DNA from: Ornithinimicrobium murale
Lineage (GTDB): Bacteria > Actinomycetota > Actinomycetes > Actinomycetales > Dermatophilaceae
Reading direction: 5' to 3'
Length of the DNA: 39,532 nucleotides
NCBI RefSeq assembly: GCF_003352835.1
Contig: NZ_QLVD01000025.1
Location: forward strand, 1 to 39,532
The notes beneath the pieces are model-generated. The model made no database searches. It was not told the DNA's origin and saw nothing but the letters and a program-made list of their open reading frames with translations. The first letter of the stretch is position 1. Every line of letters begins with the position of its first letter. Positions 8,393 to 18,009 of the stretch are shown here, in pieces. The translations under genes were made by a program, and so were the position numbers.

Positions 8393-9290
8393 GGTGAGCT
8401 CCTTGCTCGTCGGGACGGGTGGTGGGGGTCACCGGGTCAGCAGCGGCTAGCGCCTCGTGCACCCGCCAGAGGGCCTCCGGGTCTGTGAGTATGCCGCAAC
8501 CCACCTGGACGCCGTCCGCTCCGGCACGGCGGGCGGCCAGCGAGGTCGGCCCGTCGTGGACTCCACCCACGGCCGCCAGGGGCACCGGAGGCACTCGGCC
8601 TGCCGCCATGGCGGTCCGGAGGGCGGTGACGAGGCCGAGGGTGACCGGCCCGATGGCCGGTCCGACCAGGTGCTGCTGGGGGCCCACGGCGGGCACGGCA
8701 CCGCTGAGCACCAGGGCACGGGCGCCGCCACCGACCGCGGCCCGGGCGGTCGCCACCGGGTCAGGGCACTCACCGCCCAGCTTGGCCTGCAGCAGGAGGT
8801 CACGCGGCAGCTGCTCCCGAGCGACGGACAGGAGCTTGAGGCAGGCCTGCGGGTCCGCCGACCACGGCTCGGCCGGGCCGGAGCCCAGCAGCCCACCGAT
8901 CGCCGGTCGGGTCTCCTCCCGGGCTGCCGCCAGGTCGATCTCCACGCCAACCACGCAGCCGAAGTCGAGGGATCGCCGCAAGCGCTGCAAGGTGTCACTG
9001 ACCGCCCCGGTCGTGCTCCCCCGGACGGCACAGATGACGCGCAGGCCACGCGCCCGGAACCAGGGCAACAGGTCCTCGGTGACGCGGTCCACCGGCAGGA
9101 CCGGCGCAGGCCGGTGCACGAGCCCCGAGGGACTGGCACTCAGGCTCGCGCGCGGTGCTGCGCCGCCCGGGAGCCCGACCGGTCCCAGCAGCACCGCGTC
9201 CAGGGTCGCGAGGTCGCCGAAGCGGGCCAGCTCACGCCCCGTGCCGCCGCAGCCGGCCGCCGCGGTGACGAGCGGGAGGCGAAACGTCAC
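8382..9290 (-). CDS. divergent dihydroorotate dehydrogenase-like protein (PyrD class 1 fold, active-site residues missing)
   Basis: The 302-residue protein sits where class 1B PyrD would be expected and aligns with it over its length: PLVTAAAGCGGTG matches the N-terminal PASGCFGFG region, VGPAIGPVTL matches the SGPAIKP segment, and AAVGGVHD and GVQVGCGILTDP match the phosphate-binding end of the barrel. The residues needed for catalysis are not there. The N-I-S-C-P-N segment with the base Cys is EIDLAAAR, the LNAIGLQN loop is SGLVHRPAP, the first FMN Lys is Gly in LLGPVGL, and the INT motif is LSG. The start is GTG at 9290, overlapping the pyrK stop by four bases. It may be a relic, a scaffold or a protein with a changed role; the enzyme making orotate could be encoded elsewhere. 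Confidence 0.72.
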   Translation of the reverse strand: MTFRLPLVTAAAGCGGTGRELARFGDLATLDAVLLGPVGLPGGAAPRASLSASPSGLVHRPAPVLPVDRVTEDLLPWFRARGLRVICAVRGSTTGAVSDTLQRLRRSLDFGCVVGVEIDLAAAREETRPAIGGLLGSGPAEPWSADPQACLKLLSVAREQLPRDLLLQAKLGGECPDPVATARAAVGGGARALVLSGAVPAVGPQQHLVGPAIGPVTLGLVTALRTAMAAGRVPPVPLAAVGGVHDGPTSLAARRAGADGVQVGCGILTDPEALWRVHEALAAADPVTPTTRPDEQGAHRAQ

Positions 9291-10082
9291 CCGGCTCGCC
9301 CCCAGTCCACCAGGTCCCCGCGCAGGACCGGGCCGTCGGAGCACGCCCGGACCCAGGACTCGCGCCGCCCTGCCAGGGGCAGGTCACAGGCACCGCACAG
9401 CCCGTGCCCGCACACCGCGGCCGTGTCGTCCAGTGGGAGACCGGACACCTGGCTCACCGCCCCGACCTGGCCGGCGACCTGCGCGACGGTGGCCGACAGC
9501 GAGACCGGACCCACGGCATACAGCACCGCCGCGGTCGTGGACTGGGCCAGCCCGGTCAGGGCGTCCGGCACTCCCGGTGGCTCCACCAGCACCACACCGT
9601 CGGCGCTGCGCCGGGCGCGCACCAGGTCGACATGCTGCTCGGGGTCGCGAGCGACCGACAGCAGGTGCGCCGAGCAGCCGACGGCGCGGAGCCGCTCACA
9701 GAGCCAGCGCGCGGTAGCGGCCGCGGCTCCCTCGGTCACCACGACGGCCGTGACCGCTGTCGTGGGCAGCCCCGAAGCCCCGGCCGAGCGGTCCGGTGAG
9801 ATCGATCCGGTCCCCGGCCTGCGGCAGCGCCGCAGAGTGCGGGTCGCCCTCCGGCAGGACCACGTCGATCGTGCTGCCGAACCCGGCCTCGGTGCGTTCC
9901 CCCGCGATCCACCACGCTCGGGGCAGCACTCGATCGGTCGTGTCCGGCGGCGCCAGCACGAACTGACCGGGCCGCGCCGGCGTCGCCAGAGGGGGCAGCA
10001 CGATCGACAGCTGGCGATAACTGCCGAGCGGCCGGTTGGCGACCACCTCCCCGGCCCGGCGACGCAGCTGCGGAGCGGTCAT
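9287..10082 (-). pseudogene. pyrK: PyrK-like electron transfer subunit, split by a one-base frameshift
   Basis: PyrK passes electrons from the PyrD flavin through FAD and a 2Fe-2S cluster to NAD. Here the reading frame breaks. The first part (from ATG 10082, overlapping the carB stop as ATGA) covers the ferredoxin-reductase-like beta barrel up to DLTGPLGRGFG and then runs out of homology, stopping at 9696. The second part is in the +1 frame and continues with LPTTAVTAVVVTEG, WLCERLRAVG and the cluster ligands CGHGLCGAC and C14 residues later. Removing one base from the G4 run at 9770-9773 restores a single frame of 264 residues, the normal PyrK length. The FAD motif RPxS is RAWW and the GGGxG loop is TEGAA, so the gene is also divergent. 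The internal GTG at 9742 has no ribosome site. Confidence 0.75.
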
Positions 10083-13000
10083 GCCTGCGGCGCCGCCACC
10101 GGTGGCTGGCCGAACAGGTCGAGATGGGCGGCGTGCTCCTGGAGCGAGGCCACCGCCATCGGACCGGCGCCGGCAGCCTCGATGCCCAGCACTGCCGCGC
10201 CCAGCTGCTGGACCGTGGTGATGATCGGTCGGTCGAGCCCGGTGGTGGCCGCGCGGATGGCATAGCCGTCGGCCCGGGCGCCCTGTCCCGACGGGGTGTT
10301 GATGACCATGTCGATCTCCCCTCCGGCGATCATGTCCACGATCGTCGGCTCCCCGTCAGGCCCCGGCCCCTGGCTGTGCTTGCGCACGACCGTGGCGGGG
10401 ATCCCGTTGCGGCGCAGCACATCAGCCGTGCCCGCTGTCGCCACGACCGTGAACCCGAGGTCCGTGAGTCGCTTGACCGGGAAGATCATCGAGCGCTTGT
10501 CCCGGTTGGACACTGACACGAAGATGGTGCCGGACTGGGGCAGGGCCGAGCCCGCGCGAAGCTGGCTCTTGGCGAAGGCCGTGCCGTAGTCGTCGGCGAT
10601 CCCCATCACCTCTCCGGTGGAGCGCATCTCCGGACCGAGGATGGAGTCGACGGCCTGCCCGGTCTGGGTGCGGAACCGCCGGAAGGGCAGGATCGCCTCC
10701 TTGACCGAGACCGGCGCGTGGTCGGGCAGCGCTCCGCCGTCCCGGTGCGGAGGCAGTGTGCCGTCCTCTCGCAGCTCCGCGATGGTGGATCCCAACATGA
10801 CCAGGGCCGCAGCGCGGGCGAGCTGGACCCCGGTGGCCTTGGCGACGAAGGGCACGGTGCGGCTGGCCCGCGGGTTGGCTTCCAGCACATAGAGCACGTC
10901 CTGGGCCAGGGCGAACTGCACGTTGAGCAGACCGCGCACCCCGATCGCCTCAGCGAGCTTGTGGGTGGCCTCCCGGACCCGGGTCATCTCCTCGCGACCG
11001 AGGGTCACCGGCGGCAGCACGCACGCGGAGTCCCCGGAGTGGATCCCCGCCTCCTCGATGTGCTCCATGATGCCGCCCAGATACAGGTCCCGCCCGTCAT
11101 AGAGAGCATCGACATCGATCTCGATGGCCTCGTCCAGGAACCGGTCGACCAGCACCGGGTGCTCCGGCGCGGCCGTCGTGGCCCGGCTGACATAGGTCGT
11201 CAGGGACGCGTCGTCATAGACGATCTCCATGCCTCGGCCGCCGAGCACGTAGGAGGGCCGGACCAGCACCGGGTAGCCGATCTCGCGGGCCACCTCCAGT
11301 GCCTCGGTCGCGGAGTAGGCGGTCCCGTGCCGCGGCGCGATCAGGCCGGTCTCCTGCAGCACCCGGCCGAAGGCCCCGCGGTCCTCGGCGAGGTCGATCG
11401 CCTCCGGTGAGGTGCCGACGATCGGCACGCCCTCGGCCTTGAGCGCGGCCGCGAGGCCCAGCGGGGTCTGACCGCCCAGCTGCACGATCACACCGGCCAC
11501 CGGACCGGCCTCGCGCTCGGCGTGCACCACCTCCAGGACGTCCTCCAGGGTCAGCGGCTCGAAGTACAGCCGGCTGGACGTGTCGTAGTCGGTCGAGACC
11601 GTCTCCGGGTTGCAGTTGACCATGACGGTGTCGAAACCCCGCTCGCGCAGCACCAGCGAGGCGTGCACGCAGGAGTAGTCGAACTCGATGCCCTGCCCGA
11701 TCCGGTTGGGGCCCGACCCGAGGATGATCACCGCCGGGTTGTCCCGGGGCGACACCTCGGTCTCCGCGTCATAACTGCTGTAGTGGTAGGGCGTGGTGGC
11801 CACGAACTCACCGGCGCAGGTGTCCACCGTCTTGTAGACCGGGCGCACCCCCAGCGCCTGTCGCACGCCGCGGACCACGGCCTCCGGCTGGCCGACGATC
11901 TCGGCGATCTGGGCGTCGGAGAAGCCGTGCCGCTTGGCCCGGCGCAGCAACTGAGGTGTGGCGCGGCCCATCGGACCCGCTCCCGACTCGGCCAGCTCCT
12001 CGGCGATCTGGTTGATCAGGGCGATCTGGTCCAGGAACCAGGGGTCGATGCCGGTGGCCTCGTGGGCCTCCTCCACGCTGACGCCGCCGCGGAGTGCCTG
12101 CTGCACCAGGACGAGCCGACCGTCCGTGGGGGTCGACGCCTCGGTGATCAGGGCCCGGGCCATCTCCTGCGTTGGTGCCTCGTCGGCCCGCCAGTGGAAG
12201 GAGGACCCCTTGTGCTCCACCGAGCGCAGCGCCTTCTGCAGCGCCTCGGAGAAGTTGCGACCGATGGACATCGCCTCACCCACCGACTTCATCGTGGTGG
12301 TCAGGGTGGGGTCGGCCGCAGGGAACTTCTCGAAGGCAAACCGTGGCACCTTCACGACCACGTAGTCCAGAGCCGGCTCGAAGGCGGCCGAGTAGAACCG
12401 CGCGGCGGGATCCGCCTCCCGAGTGGCTTGCGAGCCACTCTCGGCAGGACCGGACACGCCGACCGACGTGATGTCGTTGGGCACCTCGTCCAGGGTGTAG
12501 CCCAGCGCCATCCGGGCGGCGATCTTGGCGATCGGGAACCCGGTGGCCTTGGAGGCCAGGGCCGAGGAACGCGAGACCCGCGGGTTCATCTCGATGACGA
12601 TGATCCGCCCGTCCTGCGGGTTGACCGCGAACTGGATGTTGCAGCCACCGGTGTCCACGCCGACCTCGCGGATGACGGCGATGCCGATGTCGCGGAGCCG
12701 CTGATACTCCCGGTCGGTCAGGGTCATCGCGGGCGCGACGGTGATGGAGTCACCGGTGTGCACGCCCATCGGGTCCAGGTTCTCGATCGAGCAGACGACC
12801 ACGACGTTGTCGGCATGGTCGCGCATCACCTCCAGCTCATACTCCTTCCAGCCGATGATGGACTCCTCCAGGAGCACCTCGGTGGTCGGGCTGTCCTGCA
12901 GGCCGGCCCCGGCGATCTGGCGCAGCGACTCCTCGTCGTAGGCGAAGCCGGACCCCAGCCCGCCCATCGTGAACGAGGGCCGCACGACCATCGGGTAGCC

Positions 13001-13486
13001 GAGCTCCTCCGCAGCCGCCAGGCACTCCTGCATGCTGTGGGCGATGATCGAGCGCGCGCTCTCGGCGCCACACCGCTCGACGACCCCCTTGAAGGCCTGC
13101 CGGTCCTCGCCGAGCTGGATCGCCTCCACGTTCGCGCCGATCAGCGGGCAGCTGTAGCGCTCCAGCACGCCCGACTCGTGCAGTGCGATAGCCGTGTTGA
13201 GGGCCGTCTGCCCGCCCAGCGTCGCCAGCACCGCGTCCGGACGCTCCTTGGCGATGATGGTCTCCACGATCTCCGGTGTGATCGGCTCGACGTAGGTGGC
13301 GTCGGCCACGTCCGGGTCGGTCATGATCGTGGCCGGGTTGGAGTTGACCAGGATGACGCGCACGCCCTCCTCGCGCAGGACGCGGCAGGCCTGGGTGCCG
13401 GAGTAGTCGAACTCGGCCGCCTGCCCGATGACGATCGGGCCGGACCCGATCACCAGGACACTCTTGATGGACTCGTTCCTAGGCAT
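10079..13486 (-). CDS. carB: carbamoyl-phosphate synthase large subunit
   Basis: CarB builds carbamoyl phosphate from bicarbonate, ammonia passed on by CarA, and two ATP, feeding pyrimidine and arginine synthesis. The 1135-residue protein shows the internal duplication: two ATP-grasp halves beginning [20 protein letters not shown] and [20 protein letters not shown], with [15 protein letters not shown] and [13 protein letters not shown] segments, and a C-terminal methylglyoxal-synthase-like allosteric domain ([20 protein letters not shown]). The start is the ATG at 13486, with AGGGAG upstream and an 8-base overlap with carA. A start 15 codons upstream is possible but would intrude further into carA. 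The stop overlaps the pyrK start as ATGA. Confidence 0.98.
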   Translation of the reverse strand: MPRNESIKSVLVIGSGPIVIGQAAEFDYSGTQACRVLREEGVRVILVNSNPATIMTDPDVADATYVEPITPEIVETIIAKERPDAVLATLGGQTALNTAIALHESGVLERYSCPLIGANVEAIQLGEDRQAFKGVVERCGAESARSIIAHSMQECLAAAEELGYPMVVRPSFTMGGLGSGFAYDEESLRQIAGAGLQDSPTTEVLLEESIIGWKEYELEVMRDHADNVVVVCSIENLDPMGVHTGDSITVAPAMTLTDREYQRLRDIGIAVIREVGVDTGGCNIQFAVNPQDGRIIVIEMNPRVSRSSALASKATGFPIAKIAARMALGYTLDEVPNDITSVGVSGPAESGSQATREADPAARFYSAAFEPALDYVVVKVPRFAFEKFPAADPTLTTTMKSVGEAMSIGRNFSEALQKALRSVEHKGSSFHWRADEAPTQEMARALITEASTPTDGRLVLVQQALRGGVSVEEAHEATGIDPWFLDQIALINQIAEELAESGAGPMGRATPQLLRRAKRHGFSDAQIAEIVGQPEAVVRGVRQALGVRPVYKTVDTCAGEFVATTPYHYSSYDAETEVSPRDNPAVIILGSGPNRIGQGIEFDYSCVHASLVLRERGFDTVMVNCNPETVSTDYDTSSRLYFEPLTLEDVLEVVHAEREAGPVAGVIVQLGGQTPLGLAAALKAEGVPIVGTSPEAIDLAEDRGAFGRVLQETGLIAPRHGTAYSATEALEVAREIGYPVLVRPSYVLGGRGMEIVYDDASLTTYVSRATTAAPEHPVLVDRFLDEAIEIDVDALYDGRDLYLGGIMEHIEEAGIHSGDSACVLPPVTLGREEMTRVREATHKLAEAIGVRGLLNVQFALAQDVLYVLEANPRASRTVPFVAKATGVQLARAAALVMLGSTIAELREDGTLPPHRDGGALPDHAPVSVKEAILPFRRFRTQTGQAVDSILGPEMRSTGEVMGIADDYGTAFAKSQLRAGSALPQSGTIFVSVSNRDKRSMIFPVKRLTDLGFTVVATAGTADVLRRNGIPATVVRKHSQGPGPDGEPTIVDMIAGGEIDMVINTPSGQGARADGYAIRAATTGLDRPIITTVQQLGAAVLGIEAAGAGPMAVASLQEHAAHLDLFGQPPVAAPQA

Positions 13487-14663
13487 CCTGGTCTCCCTTC
13501 CCCTCGGTGCCGGCATCTCGCGGCGGGTCATGTGGCGCCTGCGTCATGGTCTCCACGAACCGGTCGAACAGATAGCTCGCGTCGTGCGGACCTGCGGCCG
13601 CCTCCGGGTGGTACTGCACCGAGAAGGCAGGGATGTCGGTGCAGGTCAGTCCCTCCACCACGTTGTCGTTGAGGGCCACGTGCGAGACCCGGGCCTGGCC
13701 GTATGCCGTGTCGACGGGCTGGGTGGTGTCCCCGCCGGGCCAGGCGATGGCAAAGCCGTGGTTGTGCGTGGTCACCTCGACCTTGCCGGTCGCCCGGTCC
13801 AGCACCGGCTGGTTCAGGCCGCGGTGCCCGAACGGCAGCTTGTAGGTGTCCAGGCCCAGGGCCCGCCCGAGCAGCTGGTTGCCGAAGCAGATGCCGAAGA
13901 ACGGGATCCGGGCGTCCAGGACCTGCCGCAGCAGGTCGATCTCCCCGTCGGCGGTCGCCGGGTCGCCGGGGCCGTTGGAGAAGAAGACGCCGTCGGGGGC
14001 GAGCTCACGCACCCGGTCAAAGCTGGTGGCAGCCGGCAGGACGTGCACGCGGATGCCACGCTCGGCCATGAGGGCAGGGGTGGTTCCCTTGATGCCCAGG
14101 TCAAGTGCCGCGACGGTGAGCCGGTGCTCGCCCACCGGCTCCACGACATACTCCTGCTGGGTCGTGACCTCCCCGGCCAGGGCCGAGCCTGCCATCTGCG
14201 GAGCAGCGTGGACCCGGGCCAGCAGCGACTGGACGGACTCCAGCGCCACCTGCCCGGAGAAGATGCCGGCCCGCATGGCCCCGCGGTCCCGGATGTGCCG
14301 GGTCAGCGCCCGGGTGTCCACGCCGGAGATCCCGACCACGCCGTGCTCGGCCAACGCGGTCTGCAGGTCACCCTGCGAGCGCCAGTTGGACGGACGGATC
14401 GCCGGGTCCCGGACCACCAGGCCGGCGACCCAGATGCGCCGGCTCTCCATGTCCTGGGTGTTGACGCCGGTGTTGCCGATGTGCGGCGCCGTCATCACCA
14501 CGACCTGGCGGTGATAGCTGGGGTCGGTGAAGGTCTCCTGGTAGCCGGTCATGCCGGTCGAGAAGACCGCCTCGCCGACGGTCTCCCCGACCGCACCGTA
14601 GGACTCTCCCTCAAAGACGCGACCGTCCTCCAGCACCAGCACCGCCGGTGACGGGGCGCTCAC
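13479..14663 (-). CDS. carA: carbamoyl-phosphate synthase small subunit
   Basis: CarA is the glutaminase of carbamoyl-phosphate synthase; it releases ammonia that is channelled to CarB. The 394-residue protein has the N-terminal CarA domain ([32 protein letters not shown]) and a class I amidotransferase domain with the nucleophile in [16 protein letters not shown] and the His-Glu pair in [12 protein letters not shown]. The start is GTG at 14663, overlapping the pyrC stop as GTGA. It overlaps carB by eight bases, as expected for two subunits made in equal amounts. Confidence 0.97.
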   Translation of the reverse strand: MSAPSPAVLVLEDGRVFEGESYGAVGETVGEAVFSTGMTGYQETFTDPSYHRQVVVMTAPHIGNTGVNTQDMESRRIWVAGLVVRDPAIRPSNWRSQGDLQTALAEHGVVGISGVDTRALTRHIRDRGAMRAGIFSGQVALESVQSLLARVHAAPQMAGSALAGEVTTQQEYVVEPVGEHRLTVAALDLGIKGTTPALMAERGIRVHVLPAATSFDRVRELAPDGVFFSNGPGDPATADGEIDLLRQVLDARIPFFGICFGNQLLGRALGLDTYKLPFGHRGLNQPVLDRATGKVEVTTHNHGFAIAWPGGDTTQPVDTAYGQARVSHVALNDNVVEGLTCTDIPAFSVQYHPEAAAGPHDASYLFDRFVETMTQAPHDPPRDAGTEGKGDQDA

Positions 14664-16006
14664 GCCTCTGCACCCCACACGAGGCCCTCACGGGCGGTGA
14701 CGCGGCCTCGCAGCATCGTCAGGTGCACCCCGCCGGTGAGCTCGCGGCCGTGCCACGGGTTGTTGCGCGAGAGCGACCTGGAGTTGGCCGCGTCCACGAC
14801 GACCGTGCGGTCGGGGTCGATGAGGGTGATGTTGGCGGGGGCGCCCACGGTGAGTCCTTGTCCCTGGTGAGTGAGTTGTGCGATCTGTGCTGGTGCGGTC
14901 GACATGGTGCGAGCCACGTCGGCCCAGGTCATGCGCCCCTCGGTGACCATGACGGTGCTGACGACCGACAGTGCGGTCTCCAGCCCGAGCATGCCGAAGG
15001 CGGCGTCGACGAAGGCGTGTTCCTTGTCCTGGCGCACGTGCGGGGCGTGGTCGGTGGCCACGATGTCAATCGTGCCGTCGGCCAGTGCCTCCCGGAGTGC
15101 CTCGACGTCCTCCTGCGGGCGCAGCGGCGGGTTGACCTTGTACACCGGGTCGTAGCCGCCGAGCAGGTCCGTGGTCAGCAGCAGGTGGTGTGGCGTCACC
15201 TCGGCCGTGACGTCGATGCCCTGGGCCTTGGCCCAGCGCAGCACCTCGACACTGCCGGCGGTGGAGACATGCGCGACATGGACCCGGGATCCGGTGTGCC
15301 GGGCCAGCATGACGTCGCGAGCCACGATCGACTCCTCGGCGACACCGGGCCAGCCGGGCAGGCCGAGGCGACCGGAGAGTTCACCCTCGTGGCAGCAGGC
15401 GGTGGCCCCGGCCAGCGTCGGGTCCTGGGAGTGCTGGGAGATCACGCCGTTGAAGGACCTGATGTACTCCAGCGCCCGGCGCATCACACGGGCGTCGTGG
15501 ACGCACTTGCCGTCGTCGGAGAAGACCCGCACCCGGGCCCGGGAGCGGGCCATCAGGCCGAGCTCGGCGAGTTCCTCGCCGGCCAGCCCCTTGGTGACGG
15601 CCCCGACCGGGTGCACGTCGACATAGCCGGCGCGCTGGCCCAGGTCCCAGATCCGCTCAGCGCTCTCCGCGGTGTCGGTGACCGGGGTGGTGTTGGCCAT
15701 CGCGAGCACAGCGGTGTAACCGCCTGCGGCCGCGGCCTGCGACCCCGTCTCGATGGTCTCGGCGTCCTCGCGGCCCGGCTCCCGCAGATGGGTGTGCAGG
15801 TCGACCAGACCGGGCAGCGCGATCAGGCCCTCGCCGTGGTAGCGCTGCGTGCGCTCGGGAGCCTCGGTGGCGGCGTCGGTGCCGACCGCCGCGATCCGGC
15901 CGTCGACGATCAGCAGGTCGCCGGCACCGGCACCGGCGAGGTCGGCCCCGGTGATGAGCAACGGGGAGGTGTTCGTGGGACGGGCATCGTGCTGACTGGC
16001 GCTCAT
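14660..16006 (-). CDS. pyrC: dihydroorotase
   Basis: PyrC closes carbamoyl aspartate to dihydroorotate. The 448-residue protein is a class I dihydroorotase of the amidohydrolase fold. Metal-binding elements are visible: [10 protein letters not shown] (about residues 71-80), [20 protein letters not shown] and the late aspartate in IVATDHAPH. The usual HCED segment reads [11 protein letters not shown], which keeps the flanking His and Asp. The start is ATG at 16006, overlapping the pyrB stop as ATGA, and the stop overlaps carA as GTGA. Confidence 0.97.
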   Translation of the reverse strand: MSASQHDARPTNTSPLLITGADLAGAGAGDLLIVDGRIAAVGTDAATEAPERTQRYHGEGLIALPGLVDLHTHLREPGREDAETIETGSQAAAAGGYTAVLAMANTTPVTDTAESAERIWDLGQRAGYVDVHPVGAVTKGLAGEELAELGLMARSRARVRVFSDDGKCVHDARVMRRALEYIRSFNGVISQHSQDPTLAGATACCHEGELSGRLGLPGWPGVAEESIVARDVMLARHTGSRVHVAHVSTAGSVEVLRWAKAQGIDVTAEVTPHHLLLTTDLLGGYDPVYKVNPPLRPQEDVEALREALADGTIDIVATDHAPHVRQDKEHAFVDAAFGMLGLETALSVVSTVMVTEGRMTWADVARTMSTAPAQIAQLTHQGQGLTVGAPANITLIDPDRTVVVDAANSRSLSRNNPWHGRELTGGVHLTMLRGRVTAREGLVWGAEA

Positions 16007-16947
16007 GCGGCGCTCCCTTCGCTGGTCCGGTCCCCGGAGAGCAGGTGATAGAGGATCGACATCCGGACGGCCACGCCGGCCGAGACCTGGTCCAGGACCA
16101 GCGACTGCGCTGCGTCAGCCGCGTCCCCCGAGATCTCCAGGCCGCGGTTCATCGGCCCGGGGTGACAGATCACCGCGTGGTCCGGGAGGAGGCTCAGGCG
16201 AGGCTTGGTGAGGCCGTACGTGACGGCATACTCCCTGGCGGTGGGGAAGAACCCGCCGGACATCCGCTCCCGCTGGACCCGCAGCATCATGACCGCGTCC
16301 ACGGTCGGCAGGACGGCATCCAGGTCGTGCGAGAGCTCGATGCCGTCGGCCCGGGACCAGTCTGCGATCCCGGCGGGCATCAGGGTGGCGGGTGCGACCA
16401 GGGTGACCTTCGCACCGAGGGTCGTCAGGCACAGCACGTTGGAGCGGAAGACCCGCGAGTGGGTGAGGTCGCCGACCAGGGCGATGTGCTTGCCCTCGAG
16501 GTCGCCGAGCCGCTGGCGCATCGTGTAGGCGTCGAGCAGGGCCTGGCTGGGGTGCTCGTGGGTGCCGTCGCCGGCGTTGACGATGGAGCAGTTGGTCCAC
16601 TGAGCGATCTGGGCCGGGGCACCGGAGGCCATGTGGCGGATAACCATCATGTCCACCCCCATGGCATCGATGGTCTGCACCGTGTCACGGAGCGACTCGC
16701 CCTTGGAGACCGAGGTGCCCTTGCCGGTGAGGTTGATGGTGTCCGCGGACAGCCACTTGCCGGCCAGCTCGAAGGAGCTGCGGGTGCGGGTGGAGTCCTC
16801 GAAGAAGAAGTTGATGATGGTGCGCCCGCGCAGCGTCGGGAGCTTCTTGACGTCGCGGTGCTGCACCTCGTGCATGCTCACCGCGGTGTCCAGGATCTCG
16901 TTGATCTCGTCGCGGGACAGGTCGGCGATGGAGAGCAGGTGCTTCAT
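16003..16947 (-). CDS. pyrB: aspartate carbamoyltransferase catalytic subunit
   Basis: PyrB joins carbamoyl phosphate and aspartate to form carbamoyl aspartate, the first committed step of pyrimidine synthesis. The 314-residue protein has the carbamoyl phosphate loop [19 protein letters not shown] (about 48-66), the mobile loop [24 protein letters not shown], and the aspartate-binding [10 protein letters not shown] and [12 protein letters not shown]. No pyrI regulatory chain is present, as expected outside enterics and archaea. The ATG start overlaps the pyrR stop by four bases. Confidence 0.98.
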   Translation of the reverse strand: MKHLLSIADLSRDEINEILDTAVSMHEVQHRDVKKLPTLRGRTIINFFFEDSTRTRSSFELAGKWLSADTINLTGKGTSVSKGESLRDTVQTIDAMGVDMMVIRHMASGAPAQIAQWTNCSIVNAGDGTHEHPSQALLDAYTMRQRLGDLEGKHIALVGDLTHSRVFRSNVLCLTTLGAKVTLVAPATLMPAGIADWSRADGIELSHDLDAVLPTVDAVMMLRVQRERMSGGFFPTAREYAVTYGLTKPRLSLLPDHAVICHPGPMNRGLEISGDAADAAQSLVLDQVSAGVAVRMSILYHLLSGDRTSEGSAA

Positions 16948-17543
16948 GCGCGCTCCTCCGCCGTGGCCGGTCCGGAGATGACGACCTGGTCGGTGCCATC
17001 GGTGTCGGACAGTCGCACCGAGACGCGCTCGGCATGGGCGGTCGGGAGGTTCTTTCCGACGTAGTCGGCGCGGACCGGCAGCTCCCGGTGCCCCCGGTCG
17101 ACCAGCACGGCCAGCCGGACGGCACGCGGGCGGCCCAGGTCGGCGAGGCTGTCGAGGGCGGCACGGACGGTGCGGCCGGAGTAGAGCACGTCGTCCACGA
17201 GGACCACGACCTTGCCGTCGACCCCGCCCTCGGGCACCTGGCTGCGTTCCATCGGGCGCGTGGGCTGGCTGCGGAGGTCGTCCCGATACATCGTGATGTC
17301 AAGGGTCCCGACCGGGATCTCGACGCCCTCGACGTCGTGAAGGGCGTCGGACAGTCGCCGGGCCAGCGGCACGCCACGGGTCGGGATCCCCATCAGGACG
17401 AGGTCCTCAGACCCCTTGTTGCCCTCGAGGATCTCGTGGGCGATCCGGCGCAGCGCGCGGGAGATCTCGGCCTGGGCCAGCACCACCCGTCCGCCGGTCT
17501 CATCGGTTGACCCCTCAGGGTCGCGGTCGCGGGCAGGGCTCAT
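16944..17543 (-). CDS. pyrR: PyrR, UMP-responsive RNA-binding regulator with uracil phosphoribosyltransferase fold
   Basis: PyrR binds a hairpin in pyr mRNA when UMP is plentiful and also has weak uracil phosphoribosyltransferase activity. The 199-residue protein carries the PRPP loop [18 protein letters not shown] (about residues 114-131), [13 protein letters not shown], and DITMYRDDL, all typical of the family. ATG 17543 follows AAGGAG with six bases of spacing. That ribosome site is part of the hairpin at 17551-17584, so PyrR most likely represses its own translation and, through the overlapping start and stop codons, that of the genes downstream. It is the first gene of the operon. Confidence 0.97.
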   Translation of the reverse strand: MSPARDRDPEGSTDETGGRVVLAQAEISRALRRIAHEILEGNKGSEDLVLMGIPTRGVPLARRLSDALHDVEGVEIPVGTLDITMYRDDLRSQPTRPMERSQVPEGGVDGKVVVLVDDVLYSGRTVRAALDSLADLGRPRAVRLAVLVDRGHRELPVRADYVGKNLPTAHAERVSVRLSDTDGTDQVVISGPATAEERA

Positions 17544-17550
17544 AGCCCAC

Positions 17551-17584
17551 TCCTTCCCCGCCTCACAGGACGGTGGTTAAAGGA
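17551..17584 (-). promoter_or_regulatory. PyrR-binding RNA hairpin covering the pyrR ribosome site
   Basis: Read on the minus strand, the leader has the PyrR binding-loop pattern: TCCTTTAA (17584-17577), then CCG-T-CC, loop TGTGA, GG-CGG (17573-17558), then AAGGA (17555-17551). CCG pairs with CGG, CC with GG, and one T is bulged, exactly as in the Bacillus loops of type CAG-U-CC-AGAGA-GG-CUG. The lower stem TCCTT/AAGGA includes the Shine-Dalgarno bases of pyrR. In mycobacteria PyrR is known to act by blocking translation at such a leader; the same mechanism is inferred here. No terminator/antiterminator pair as in Bacillus was found. Confidence 0.85.
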
Positions 17585-17600
17585 CGTCGTTGTAACTGGT

Positions 17601-17628
17601 GTGGTGGCGCCCACTGTACGCGCACCAC
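17601..17628. promoter_or_regulatory. inverted repeat upstream of the PyrR hairpin
   Basis: GTGGT and GCGC on the left arm pair with GCGC and ACCAC on the right arm: nine pairs, one bulged base at 17606 and a nine-base loop. It lies 17 bases upstream of the PyrR hairpin in the pyrR transcript direction and directly beside the 32-bp repeat array. It could be an operator, a leader structure or a weak terminator; no T run follows. No convincing promoter boxes for the pyr operon were found in this area. Confidence 0.4.
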
Positions 17629-17636
17629 CCCCCGAT

Positions 17637-17806
17637 CGAGCGCACAGGGGCTCGCGTTTTCCCCCGACCGAGCGCACCGGGGCTCGCGTTTTCCCCCGAC
17701 CGAGCGCACGGTCGCCCGAGGATCCGCGCCACCGGGCGCACCGTCGCCCGAGGATCCGCGCCACCGGGCGCACCGTCGCCCGGGGATCCGCGCCACCGGG
17801 CGCACC
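17637..17806 (+). repeat. tandem array of 32-bp hairpin repeats (five full units and one partial)
   Basis: Units begin at 17637, 17669, 17701, 17733 and 17765, with a ten-base partial at 17797. Two units start CGAGCGCAC and end in a TTTTCCCCCGAC tail; two start CGGGCGCACC and end in GGATCCGCGCCAC; the unit at 17701 is a hybrid of the first half of one type and the second half of the other. In each pure type, bases 1-5 pair with bases 14-18 (CGAGC/GCTCG or CGGGC/GCCCG). The array lies between the pyr operon leader and the AbiEi-like gene. There are no spacers, so it is not CRISPR. Confidence 0.85.
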
Positions 17807-18009
17807 GGGACGCCACAGCCCCGACCGGGGCCACCAGCTCGCGCTGAACGGCTGGGTCTGCAGCCTCAGCCGTCCTGACCTCATTCGGACGCCGACGGTG
17901 GGACGTGTGCCTGCCTACTTCCCCCCATGCAGGCTGTATGCAGAGTGCCCGGGTCTGCCTCCCGACTCGCCTCGTCGTGAGGAACAGGGTGTGGATAACT
18001 TCGGCGCTC

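Noticed and set aside
9287..9742. Second half of pyrK as an independent small iron-sulfur protein
   Set aside because: No ribosome site before GTG 9742, and the protein starts in the middle of the nucleotide-binding domain; a frameshift explains it better.
11522..13672. Long plus-strand open frame opposite carB
   Set aside because: Mirror of a conserved gene in a high-GC frame; no recognisable domain and no ribosome site.
17544..17640. Clear sigma-70 type promoter for the pyr operon
   Set aside because: No pair of boxes with acceptable match and spacing was found; TACAGT and TTACAA alone are too weak.
17637..17806. CRISPR array
   Set aside because: The 32-bp units are contiguous without spacers and there are no cas genes; the same holds for 19099-19227 and 35004-35130.
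17641..17878. Short proteins encoded across the 32-bp repeats
   Set aside because: 32 is not a multiple of three, so no frame gives a periodic protein; the frames are open only because of GC content.
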